A stretch of DNA of 64,000 nt from Acidovorax_G lacteus (GTDB taxonomy: Bacteria; Pseudomonadota; Gammaproteobacteria; Burkholderiales; Burkholderiaceae_C): contig NZ_BAABEX010000007.1 in assembly GCF_039540375.1 (NCBI RefSeq), positions 310,001 to 374,000 of the forward strand, read 5' to 3'. Both the position numbers and the translations under genes were made by a program. Shown here piece after piece: positions 18,198-25,785 of this stretch (its first letter is position 1; the number at the start of each line of letters is the position of its first letter). The notes beneath the pieces were generated by a model, which was given only the letters and a program-made list of their open reading frames with translations, searched no databases and had not been told where the DNA came from.

Positions 18198-19889
18198 ATG
18201 GCACTGGTAGACATCAAAGTCCCGGACATCGGGGATTTCGACGAAGTCGGCGTGATCGAGCTGCTCGTCAAGGTGGGTGACACCGTCAAGGCCGAGCAGA
18301 GCCTGATCACCGTGGAGTCCGACAAGGCCTCCATGGAGATTCCATCCAGCCATGCGGGCGTGATCAAGGAACTGAAAGTCGCGCTGGGCGACAAGGTCAA
18401 GGAGGGTTCGGTCATCGCCGTGATCGAGGCTGCAGGCGCCGCCGCAGCCGCAGCCCCTGCTGCCGCACCAGCCCCGGCCGTGGCCGCTGCCCCGGCGGCA
18501 GCGCCCGCGGCAGCCGCTCCGGTGGCGGCTGCACCCGCCACGGCCACAGGCTCTATTGAAGTGCGCGTGCCCGACATCGGCGACTTCAAGGATGTGGCGG
18601 TGATCGAACTGCTGGTCAAGCCTGGCGACACGATCAAAATTGAGCAGTCGCTGTTTACCGTGGAGTCCGACAAGGCCTCGATGGAGATTCCGTCGCCCGC
18701 CGCAGGCGTGCTCAAGGAGCTGAAGGTCAAGCTGGGCGACACCGTCAACATCGGTGACCTGGTGGCGGTGCTGGAAGGTGCAGTGGCTTCTGCCGCGCCT
18801 GCAGCTCCCGCAGCCGCTGCACCAGCCCCTGTGGCAGCACCCGTGGCCGCTCCTGTGGCTTCTGCTGCACCTGCCGTGGCGGCTGCGGCCCCCACCGCCG
18901 CTGTGGCCTTGGCTGCCGCGCCTGCCCACACCCCGGGCGGTGCCCCTGTGGGCCTGCCACACGCCAGCCCCTCGGTGCGCAAGTTCGCCCGCGAGCTGGG
19001 CGTGCCGCTGGAAGAAGTCAAGGGCTCCGGCCTCAAAGGCCGCATCACGGCCGAAGACGTGCAGGCCTTCACCAAGCAGGTGATGACCGGCGCGGTGCAG
19101 ACCAAGGCCCAGGCGGCCAAGGCTCCTGCTGCGGCATCCGGTGGCTCTGGCGTGGGCCTGGACCTGTTGCCCTGGCCCAAGGTGGACTTTGCCAAGTTCG
19201 GCCCTGTCGAGCGCAAGGACCTCTCCCGCATCAAGAAGATCAGCGGTGCCAACCTGCACCGCAACTGGGTCGTCATCCCGCACGTCACCAACCACGACGA
19301 CGCGGACATCACCGACCTGGAAGCCTTCCGCGTGCAGTTCAACAAAGAGAACGAGAAGAGCGGCGTCAAGGTCACCATGCTGGCCTTCATGATCAAGGCC
19401 GCCGTGGCCGCGCTCAAGAAGTTCCCGGAGTTCAACAGCTCGCTCGACGGCGACCAGCTGGTGATGAAGAACTACTACCACATCGGCTTTGCGGCCGACA
19501 CGCCCAACGGGCTTGTGGTGCCCGTCATCAAGGACGCTGACCAAAAGGGCATCGTGCAGATCAGCCAGGAAATGGCCGAGCTGGCCAAGAAGGCGCGCGA
19601 CGGCAAGCTCGGCCCTGCCGACATGACCGGCGGCTGCTTCTCCATCAGCTCGCTGGGTGGCATTGGTGGCCGTTACTTCACGCCCATCATCAACGCGCCT
19701 GAAGTTGCCATCATGGGCGTGTGCAAGAGCAGCCTGGAGCCCAAGTGGGACGGCAAGCAGTTCGCGCCGCGCCTGATGCTGCCGCTGTCGCTCAGCTGGG
19801 ACCACCGCGTGATCGACGGTGCCGCTGCCGCACGCTTCAACGTGTACTTTGCCTCGCTGCTGGCGGACTTCCGCCGCATCGTGATGTAA
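18198..19889 (+). CDS. aceF: Pyruvate dehydrogenase E2, dihydrolipoamide acetyltransferase with two lipoyl domains
   Basis: 563 residues. Two N-terminal lipoyl domains, each with the lipoylated lysine in VESDKASMEIP (near residues 43 and 160), are joined by Ala/Pro-rich flexible linkers. An E3/E1-binding domain follows (SPSVRKFARELGVPLEEVKGS..GRITAEDV, about 256-293). The acetyltransferase domain ends with the catalytic SWDHRVIDGA near 533-542. The linkers explain the very Ala-rich, GC-rich stretch. A third lipoyl domain of the complex is carried by the next gene. Confidence 0.97.
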   Translation: MALVDIKVPDIGDFDEVGVIELLVKVGDTVKAEQSLITVESDKASMEIPSSHAGVIKELKVALGDKVKEGSVIAVIEAAGAAAAAAPAAAPAPAVAAAPAAAPAAAAPVAAAPATATGSIEVRVPDIGDFKDVAVIELLVKPGDTIKIEQSLFTVESDKASMEIPSPAAGVLKELKVKLGDTVNIGDLVAVLEGAVASAAPAAPAAAAPAPVAAPVAAPVASAAPAVAAAAPTAAVALAAAPAHTPGGAPVGLPHASPSVRKFARELGVPLEEVKGSGLKGRITAEDVQAFTKQVMTGAVQTKAQAAKAPAAASGGSGVGLDLLPWPKVDFAKFGPVERKDLSRIKKISGANLHRNWVVIPHVTNHDDADITDLEAFRVQFNKENEKSGVKVTMLAFMIKAAVAALKKFPEFNSSLDGDQLVMKNYYHIGFAADTPNGLVVPVIKDADQKGIVQISQEMAELAKKARDGKLGPADMTGGCFSISSLGGIGGRYFTPIINAPEVAIMGVCKSSLEPKWDGKQFAPRLMLPLSLSWDHRVIDGAAAARFNVYFASLLADFRRIVM

Positions 19890-19905
19890 CGCGAGGGCAC
19901 CACAC

Positions 19906-21747
19906 ATGGCAATCATCGACATCAAAGTGCCCGACATTGGCGACTTCGCCGAAGTCGGCGTGATCGAAGTGCTGGTCAAGCCCGGCGACACCATCAAGGC
20001 CGAGCAGAGCCTGATCACCGTGGAGTCTGACAAGGCCTCCATGGAGATCCCGTCCAGCCACGCGGGCGTGGTCCAAGAGCTGAAAGTGAAGCTGGGCGAC
20101 AAGGTCGCCGAAGGCACGGTGGTGCTGACACTGGAAGTGGCCGGCGCTGCCGCTGCGCCCGCTCCGGCGGCACCGGCTTCTGCACCTGTGCCAAATCAAG
20201 CTCCAGCCCAGCAAATTCAAGCACAAGCCGCTATCAAAATAGAAGCATCCAGCTTTGGCGGAGCGGCCGATCTGGAGTGCGATGTGCTCGTGCTGGGCGG
20301 TGGTCCTGGCGGTTACTCGGCCGCGTTCCGCGCAGCCGACCTGGGCCTGAAGGTCGTCCTCGTCGAGCGCTACGCCACCCTGGGCGGCGTGTGCCTGAAC
20401 GTGGGCTGCATTCCCTCCAAGGCACTGCTGCACGTGGCCGCGGTGATGGACGAGGTCTCGCACCTGTCCGCTGCAGGCATCGACTTTGGCGCGCCCAAGG
20501 TCAATGTCGACACGCTGCGCGGCCACAAAGAGAAGGTGATCGGCAAGCTCACCGGCGGCCTGGCGGCCATGGCCAAGATGCGCAAGGTGACCACCGTGCG
20601 CGGCTACGGCGCTTTCGTCGGGGCCAACCACCTCGAAGTGGAAGAAACCACCGGCACAGGCCAGGACAAGACGGGCACCAAGAAGGTCATCGCCTTCAAG
20701 AAAGCCATCATCGCCGCGGGCAGCCAGGCCGTGCGCCTGCCGTTCATGCCCGACGACCCGCGCGTCGTGGACTCCACCGGCGCGCTGGCGCTCAAGGAAG
20801 TGCCCAAGCGCATGCTGATTCTGGGCGGCGGCATCATCGGCCTGGAAATGGGCACCGTCTACAGCACGCTGGGCGCACGACTGGATGTGGTGGAGATGAT
20901 GGACGGCCTGATGCAGGGCGCAGACCGCGACCTGGTGAAGGTGTGGCAGAAGATGAACGCCCACCGCTTCGACAACATCATGCTCAAGACCAAGACCGTG
21001 TCCGCACGCGCCTTGCCCGAAGGCATCGAAGTGACCTTTGCCGCGGCGGAAGAGGGCGGCACCGCCCCCGCGCCCCAGGTGTACGACCTGGTCCTTCAGG
21101 CCGTGGGCCGCACGCCCAACGGCAAGAAGATTGCCGCCGAGAAAGCCGGCGTGGCCGTCACGGACCGTGGCTTCATCAACGTCGACATCCAGATGCGCAC
21201 CAACGTGCCGCACATCTTCGCCATCGGCGACATCGTGGGCCAGCCCATGCTGGCGCACAAGGCGGTGCATGAGGCGCACGTGGCGGCCGAAGTCATTGCC
21301 GGTGAACTGCAGGGCAACAAGGAACTGGCATCCGCCGCCTTCAACGCCCGCGTGATCCCATCCGTGGCCTATACCGACCCCGAAGTGGCCTGGGTGGGCC
21401 TGACCGAAGACCAGGCCAAGGCCCAGGGCATCAAGGTCAAGAAGGGCCTGTTCCCCTGGACGGCCTCCGGCCGCGCCATTGCCAATGGCCGCGACGAGGG
21501 CTACACCAAGCTGCTGTTCGACGATTCCCCCGAGGCCCACGGCCACGGCAAGATCCTGGGCGGCGGCATCGTAGGCACCCATGCGGGCGACATGATTGGC
21601 GAGATCGCTCTGGCGATTGAGATGGGTGCCGACGCCGTGGACATCGGCAAGACCATCCACCCGCACCCCACGCTGGGCGAGAGTATCGGCATGGCTGCGG
21701 AGATTGCGCACGGCAGTTGCACGGATGTGCCGCCGCAGAAGAAATAA
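19906..21747 (+). CDS. lpdA: Dihydrolipoamide dehydrogenase (E3) with N-terminal lipoyl domain
   Basis: 613 residues, against about 475 for plain E3. The extra N-terminus is a lipoyl domain (VESDKASMEIPSS near 37-49), then a linker (about 80-122), then the flavoprotein: FAD motif LVLGGGPGGYSAA, redox-active cysteines in GGVCLNVGCIPSK (about C163/C168), NAD motif ILGGGIIGLEMG, and the C-terminal His-Glu region HPHPTLGES. It reoxidises dihydrolipoamide for the complex. The linker contains a half copy of the window's palindromic repeat in frame (residues 104-113). It ends the operon and is followed by a terminator. Confidence 0.97.
   Translation: MAIIDIKVPDIGDFAEVGVIEVLVKPGDTIKAEQSLITVESDKASMEIPSSHAGVVQELKVKLGDKVAEGTVVLTLEVAGAAAAPAPAAPASAPVPNQAPAQQIQAQAAIKIEASSFGGAADLECDVLVLGGGPGGYSAAFRAADLGLKVVLVERYATLGGVCLNVGCIPSKALLHVAAVMDEVSHLSAAGIDFGAPKVNVDTLRGHKEKVIGKLTGGLAAMAKMRKVTTVRGYGAFVGANHLEVEETTGTGQDKTGTKKVIAFKKAIIAAGSQAVRLPFMPDDPRVVDSTGALALKEVPKRMLILGGGIIGLEMGTVYSTLGARLDVVEMMDGLMQGADRDLVKVWQKMNAHRFDNIMLKTKTVSARALPEGIEVTFAAAEEGGTAPAPQVYDLVLQAVGRTPNGKKIAAEKAGVAVTDRGFINVDIQMRTNVPHIFAIGDIVGQPMLAHKAVHEAHVAAEVIAGELQGNKELASAAFNARVIPSVAYTDPEVAWVGLTEDQAKAQGIKVKKGLFPWTASGRAIANGRDEGYTKLLFDDSPEAHGHGKILGGGIVGTHAGDMIGEIALAIEMGADAVDIGKTIHPHPTLGESIGMAAEIAHGSCTDVPPQKK
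20216..20244. repeat. Half copy of the palindromic repeat, inside the lpdA coding sequence
   Basis: The right-hand half, CAAGCACAAGCCGCTATC followed by AAAATAG, matches the copy at 12.1 kb at all but a few bases. It is translated in frame as IQAQAAIKIE in the flexible linker between the lipoyl and flavoprotein domains. The left half of the palindrome is not recognisable. Confidence 0.7.
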
Positions 21748-21765
21748 CCTGAGATCGCTCTTGGG

Positions 21766-21787
21766 TTGCTACTGATTCAGTAGCTGG
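21766..21787. repeat. Half copy of the palindromic repeat, fused to the lpdA terminator
   Basis: TTGCTACTGATTCAGTAGCT resembles the leader of copy 1 (TTGCTATTGAATTCATAGCT), but the usual CTCGTGCTT hairpin is replaced by an unrelated hairpin that works as a terminator. Confidence 0.5.
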
Positions 21788-21821
21788 CCGCGCAGATCCT
21801 GTCAGGACTGCGCGGTTTTTT
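21788..21821 (+). terminator. Rho-independent terminator of the aceE-aceF-lpdA operon
   Basis: CCGCGCAG pairs with CTGCGCGG, extended by an inner TCCT/AGGA, and runs into six T residues. It lies 40 bases after the lpdA stop. Confidence 0.9.
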
Positions 21822-21924
21822 CTTGGGCGCGTGTGCGCTGTCGTTCTATCTGGCGGTAGGAGCGGTGTGGACGGCCCGCTGCGGTGGATCAGGGGATACG
21901 CACGCCCGCGCGGCGGGCGGGCTG

Positions 21925-22311
21925 TCAGCGCCCGACGTTCTGGCAGTCCGGGCAGCGGCCGTACAGCGTGAGCTCGTGGTCTTCCAGGCTGAAGCCTTGC
22001 GGCACCAAGCGGGCAAGATTGCCCGGGCACGCGTCGATGTCGAACACGCGCTGGCAATGGCGACACAGGAAGTGGTGGTGGTGGCCGTGGCGCATTTCGT
22101 AGCGCGGGTTTTCTCCGGGCAATTGCACGACCTGCAACTCACCGGCTTCGACCAGGCTCTTCAGGTTGCGATAGACGGTGGCGAGTGACAGACCCGGCAC
22201 TTCTGCTTGAGCGCGCTCCAGAATCTCTGGGGCCAGCAAGGGGCGGCCCGCTTGTTCAACAGTGGTGCGGATGGCGGTGCGCTGCCGGGTAGAACGCTGC
22301 GTGGATTCCAT
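21925..22311 (-). CDS. Fur-family metal-responsive repressor (Zur-like or Fur-like)
   Basis: 128 residues. A winged helix with the recognition segment LATVYRNLKSLVEAG (43-57) is followed by a dimerisation domain with a His-rich metal site (MRHGHHHHFLC, 73-83) and two CxxC pairs (C83/C86 and C120/C123) that hold structural zinc in this family. It could be Fur, Zur or PerR. Zur is favoured only because the divergent gene resembles a zinc chaperone. It is probably autoregulated through the palindrome between the two genes. Confidence 0.88.
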   Translation of the reverse strand: MESTQRSTRQRTAIRTTVEQAGRPLLAPEILERAQAEVPGLSLATVYRNLKSLVEAGELQVVQLPGENPRYEMRHGHHHHFLCRHCQRVFDIDACPGNLARLVPQGFSLEDHELTLYGRCPDCQNVGR

Positions 22312-22363
22312 GGGGGCAGTGTAGCCAGCGCACGCATGACCTTGTGGACCACACCTCGTTGCT

Positions 22364-22391
22364 AACGATAATGAGAATGCATTATCATTAG
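22364..22391. promoter_or_regulatory. Fur/Zur-type operator between the divergent genes
   Basis: An AT-rich palindrome with the core GATAATGAGAATGCATTATC stands out in a GC-rich gap. The half sites GATAATG and CATTATC are the classic Fur-box halves. It lies 53 bases upstream of the repressor start and about 220 bases upstream of the lipoprotein start, and could control both. Confidence 0.75.
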
Positions 22392-22607
22392 CGGCGGTGC
22401 CTGCTCGTCCCTCTGCAGCACACCTGCCTGCCGATGCCCCCCTTCCGGCCGCGGCTCGGGCCTGTGTGCAGTGCCAGCGCCCAGAGTCCAAGTGCACTCG
22501 AAGCGGCGCAAGCCGCTTCGGCCCCTGCGGGGCATGAGGGCACAGACCCGACCATTGGGACGCTGACGCGCCCACCGTTATCCCTTCCATTCCTGAGGAC
22601 CCCGTTC

Positions 22608-23912
22608 ATGAAGATCTCTGTGCAGTCGCGCCGCTGGGCGCTCTCTTTGCTGGCCACGGCCTTGCTGGCCGCCTGTGGTGGGGGGTCCAGCGGCCCGGAC
22701 GGCGCGCATGACTCGGTGAGCATCGCCACGGCGGGCCGCCTGGCCATGGCCGAGCAGGGGAGCAAGACCTTGCGACTGCACGACCTGGACAGTGCGTCCG
22801 CTGCTGTGGAGGCCAGCTACACGCTCGACAATGAGCCATCGGCGGTGTACGCGAGCCCGAGCGGCCGTTACGCCCTGGCGGTGCAGCGCTTGCAGGACCA
22901 GGTTCAGATCATCGACGGCGGCATCTGGCAAGAAGACCACGGCGACCATCTGCACGACTACAAACAGGCCAGTCGCTCGGTTGCCTGGAAGATCACCGGC
23001 CCACGGCCCACCCACTATGACGTGCAGGCGGGCAAGCAGGCCGCCTTTTTCATGGACGGCAATGCGACGGCGTCGCCGGTGCAAAACGCAGGGGTGCGTC
23101 TGTTCACCGATGCGTCGATCGCGCGGGCCAGCCTGGTGGCCAGCACCGATCTGAATGTCCCGATCCACGGCTTGGCCGATCCTCTGGATGACAAATTGCT
23201 GCTGGTCAGCCGGGCCGCGGATGCCCCGGACACCTTGCCCACCCACCTTAACCTGCACCTGCGCAATGGCAGCGGCTACAGCTTCTCGCGCCAAGTGGCC
23301 ACCCGGTGCGATGGCATGCATGGCAGCTTCAGCAGCGGTGCCTACACCGTCACGGGATGCCTGGACGGCATGCTGCTCGTGCGCCACACCGCCGCCAACG
23401 CGGTGGACGATGGCCGCAAGCTCACCACCCGCCTGCGGGTGGGCACGATTGCAGGCCATGCCAGTTTGCCCGGTCATTTCATCGGGGTCGCGACCGAGGG
23501 CACTGCGCCCGCCCCGGTCACGACCCGGTTCTACGCCGTGGACGCCGAACGTGCCAGCGTGACCGACTTGGTACTGCAGGGATGGGAGACGGGACGCCAG
23601 CGTCGCGCCCATGCATTTGATCGCAGCGGTCAGCGCTTCTTTGTGCTGGACGACCAGGGCACCCTGGTGGTGACGCAGCGCCAGAACGGCGGGTGGGCGC
23701 CGCTCGCGCGGATTGCCGGTGCGATTCCTGCCATGCCCAGCGCGGCCCCGTGGCCCACGCTGGTGACCAATGGCGCCGTGAATGAGCTGTACCTGACCGA
23801 TCCGGTGGCCCGCCAGTTGGTCGTGCTGGACAGCAGCACCGGTGCCGTGAAGGCGCGCCGGAGTCTGGGGTATGTGCCGTCCACTGCTGCCTGGCTGGGC
23901 ATCACCCGCTGA
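22608..23912 (+). CDS. Lipoprotein with repeated beta-propeller-like sequence, AztD-like metallochaperone candidate
   Basis: 434 residues. A lipoprotein signal with lipobox LLAAC (C23) is followed by a weakly repetitive beta-rich body of propeller type. The segment WQEDHGDHLHDYK (107-119) is a dense acidic/histidine cluster like the metal-binding loop of periplasmic zinc chaperones of the AztD type, and other histidines recur (THYDV, GMHGSF, AGHASLPGHF). The sequence therefore suggests a periplasmic metal-binding or metal-delivery role. The upstream Fur-type palindrome and the divergent Fur-family gene support this. No AztABC transporter genes lie beside it. Function is inferred, not proved. 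Confidence 0.65.
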   Translation: MKISVQSRRWALSLLATALLAACGGGSSGPDGAHDSVSIATAGRLAMAEQGSKTLRLHDLDSASAAVEASYTLDNEPSAVYASPSGRYALAVQRLQDQVQIIDGGIWQEDHGDHLHDYKQASRSVAWKITGPRPTHYDVQAGKQAAFFMDGNATASPVQNAGVRLFTDASIARASLVASTDLNVPIHGLADPLDDKLLLVSRAADAPDTLPTHLNLHLRNGSGYSFSRQVATRCDGMHGSFSSGAYTVTGCLDGMLLVRHTAANAVDDGRKLTTRLRVGTIAGHASLPGHFIGVATEGTAPAPVTTRFYAVDAERASVTDLVLQGWETGRQRRAHAFDRSGQRFFVLDDQGTLVVTQRQNGGWAPLARIAGAIPAMPSAAPWPTLVTNGAVNELYLTDPVARQLVVLDSSTGAVKARRSLGYVPSTAAWLGITR

Positions 23913-24209
23913 CCCAGGCTACCGCGGTCTTGCGCAGCGCAGACAGCGCTTGCGCAAGCTCCGCTGGAGCAGCGTCGGCCAGGCCGCTGGCGGCGAGTGG
24001 CGGTGACGCGAGGGGCGCTCGTTCCGCAGCCGCTCGCCCCGGCCGCCCATGCGGCTGGCTTCACACCCAAGGGCACTGCGAGCGACAGACCTGCGGCCGC
24101 TGCGGCACAGCCTCGCATCGAAAGTGTTGGAAAATAGCGGGTTTGTCGCCGCGCTACGCCGTGGCGGCAGACCCGCCCGGCCCTCTTACACGCTCCCCTG
24201 AGCCAGTTC

Positions 24210-25631
24210 ATGCAAGACGTTCAACACTCCAAGGTCTCTGTCGAAAAGATCGGCGGCACTTCCATGACCGCCTTCGGTGATGTGCTGCGCCACATCATGC
24301 TGTACGACCCCCAGCGCATCAACGGCCGCATCTACGTGGTGTCGGCCTACTCGGGCGTGACGAACCAGTTGCTGGAGCACAAAAAGACCGGCGAGCGTGG
24401 CATTTACGCGCTGTTTGCCGAAGGCAAGGGCTACCAGGAGGCCCTGAACCAGCTGGCTGTGAGCCTGAAAAAGCTCAACGCCGGGTATGCCGACCTGGGC
24501 CTGCCGCTGGCCGTGGCCGATGCTTTCATCGACCAGCGCATCGGTCAGGCACGCGAGTACCTGAGCGCCATGCAGCATGTGCTGGCCAGCGGCTACCTGA
24601 GCCGCAAGGATGTGCTGCTGGCAGCGCGCGAAGTGCTGGCGTCCATCGGCGAATCGCACAGCGCGTTCAATTCGGTCGAGATCCTCAAGGCCAACGGCGT
24701 GAACGCCGTGCTGATGGACCTGGCCGGCTTTGACGACAACGAGGCCTGGACGATTGACGAGCGCATCGCGCAGAGCTTCCGCGGGCTGGAGCTGACCGAC
24801 AAGGTGGTGGTGGCCACGGGCTACACCAAGGGCATCGAAGGCATCATGCGCGAGTTTGACCGCGGCTACTCCGAGGTCACGTTCAGCAAGATCGCCGTGG
24901 AAGTGCGCCCGGCCGAGGCGGTGATCCACAAGGAATTCCACCTCTCGTCGGCCGACCCCAACCTGGTGGGCCTGGAAAACGCCATCGTGGTGGGCGCCAC
25001 CAATTACGACGTGGCCGACCAGCTGGCCGACGTGGGCATGGAGGCCATCCATCCCAAGGCCGCCAAGCCGATGGAACTGGCGGGCATCCCGATCCGCCTG
25101 AAAAACACCTTCGAGCCCGACCACCCGGGCACGCTGATCACCAAAGACTTCGTGGGCGAGCGCGCGCGGGTCGAAATCGTGACCGGCACCGACAAGGTCA
25201 CGCTGATCGAGATCCACGACCCCAGCATGGTGGGCACGGTGGGCTTCGACGCGGGCCTGATGAACGTGTTCTGCAAGCACGACGTGAGCTACATCCTCAA
25301 GGCCACCAACGCCAATTCGATCGCCCACCTGGTGTGGGACAACCAGGTTACGCCTGAGCTGGTGGCCGAGCTGCAAGAGGCCTACCAGGTGGTCACCGTC
25401 AAGCCCAGCGCGATCGTGTGCACCATCGGCTCGAACATCGGCATTCCCGGCGTGCTGGCCAAGGCCGCGCAGGCGCTGGCCGATGCGCAGGTCAATGTGA
25501 ATTGCGTGTCGCAAACGCTGCGCCAGGTGAACATGCAGTTCGTGATTGAGCGCGAGGACTACAAGACCGCGATCAAGGCGCTGAACCTGGCGCTGTGCGT
25601 CAATTCGGGCGCTCCGGTGCCGCGCGCCTGA
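24210..25631 (+). CDS. Aspartate kinase, Ask_Ect-like variant
   Basis: 473 residues. The kinase domain opens with VEKIGGTSMT (the usual aspartokinase opening is KFGGTS) and holds IYVVSAYSGVTNQL, NSVEILKANGVNAV and VVATGYTKG. The C-terminal part has two ACT-type stretches (KVTLIEIHDPSMVG and AIVCTIGSNIGIPGVLAKA). The KIGGTSM opening and overall layout resemble the specialised aspartate kinase found in ectoine clusters. No ectABC gene is in this window. It should phosphorylate aspartate; whether it serves lysine/threonine synthesis or another product is open. A strong terminator follows, so it is probably a single-gene unit. Confidence 0.85.
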   Translation: MQDVQHSKVSVEKIGGTSMTAFGDVLRHIMLYDPQRINGRIYVVSAYSGVTNQLLEHKKTGERGIYALFAEGKGYQEALNQLAVSLKKLNAGYADLGLPLAVADAFIDQRIGQAREYLSAMQHVLASGYLSRKDVLLAAREVLASIGESHSAFNSVEILKANGVNAVLMDLAGFDDNEAWTIDERIAQSFRGLELTDKVVVATGYTKGIEGIMREFDRGYSEVTFSKIAVEVRPAEAVIHKEFHLSSADPNLVGLENAIVVGATNYDVADQLADVGMEAIHPKAAKPMELAGIPIRLKNTFEPDHPGTLITKDFVGERARVEIVTGTDKVTLIEIHDPSMVGTVGFDAGLMNVFCKHDVSYILKATNANSIAHLVWDNQVTPELVAELQEAYQVVTVKPSAIVCTIGSNIGIPGVLAKAAQALADAQVNVNCVSQTLRQVNMQFVIEREDYKTAIKALNLALCVNSGAPVPRA

Positions 25632-25652
25632 ACACGCGCGCCCACCCCGTGC

Positions 25653-25680
25653 AAAAAGCCCGCCTCGCGCGGGCTTTTTT
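25653..25680 (+). terminator. Rho-independent terminator after the aspartate kinase
   Basis: GCCCGC pairs with GCGGGC around a 5-base loop, flanked by five A residues on the left and six T residues on the right. It could work in both directions. Confidence 0.92.
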
Positions 25681-25727
25681 GTGCCGCTCTGCCGGGCGCT
25701 GGTGGGCCTTGTGCGCAGGCAGGCCTG

Positions 25728-25756
25728 TTTACCCGTGCTTACCCGCGAGAGATAAT
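25728..25756 (+). promoter_or_regulatory. Candidate sigma-70 promoter of the AAA+ ATPase gene
   Basis: TTTACC and GATAAT are spaced by 17 bases in an AT-rich patch that contrasts with the surrounding DNA. Transcription would start about 20 bases before the ribosome site AAGAGG. Confidence 0.5.
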
Positions 25757-25785
25757 TAATCTTGTTTGGATAAAAAGAGGTACCC

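Noticed and set aside
15342..20117. A 1,591-codon open frame on the minus strand antisense to aceE and aceF
   Set aside because: It is a shadow of high-GC codon use in the pyruvate dehydrogenase genes; it has His/Arg/Val-rich low-sense sequence, no ribosome site and no recognisable domain.
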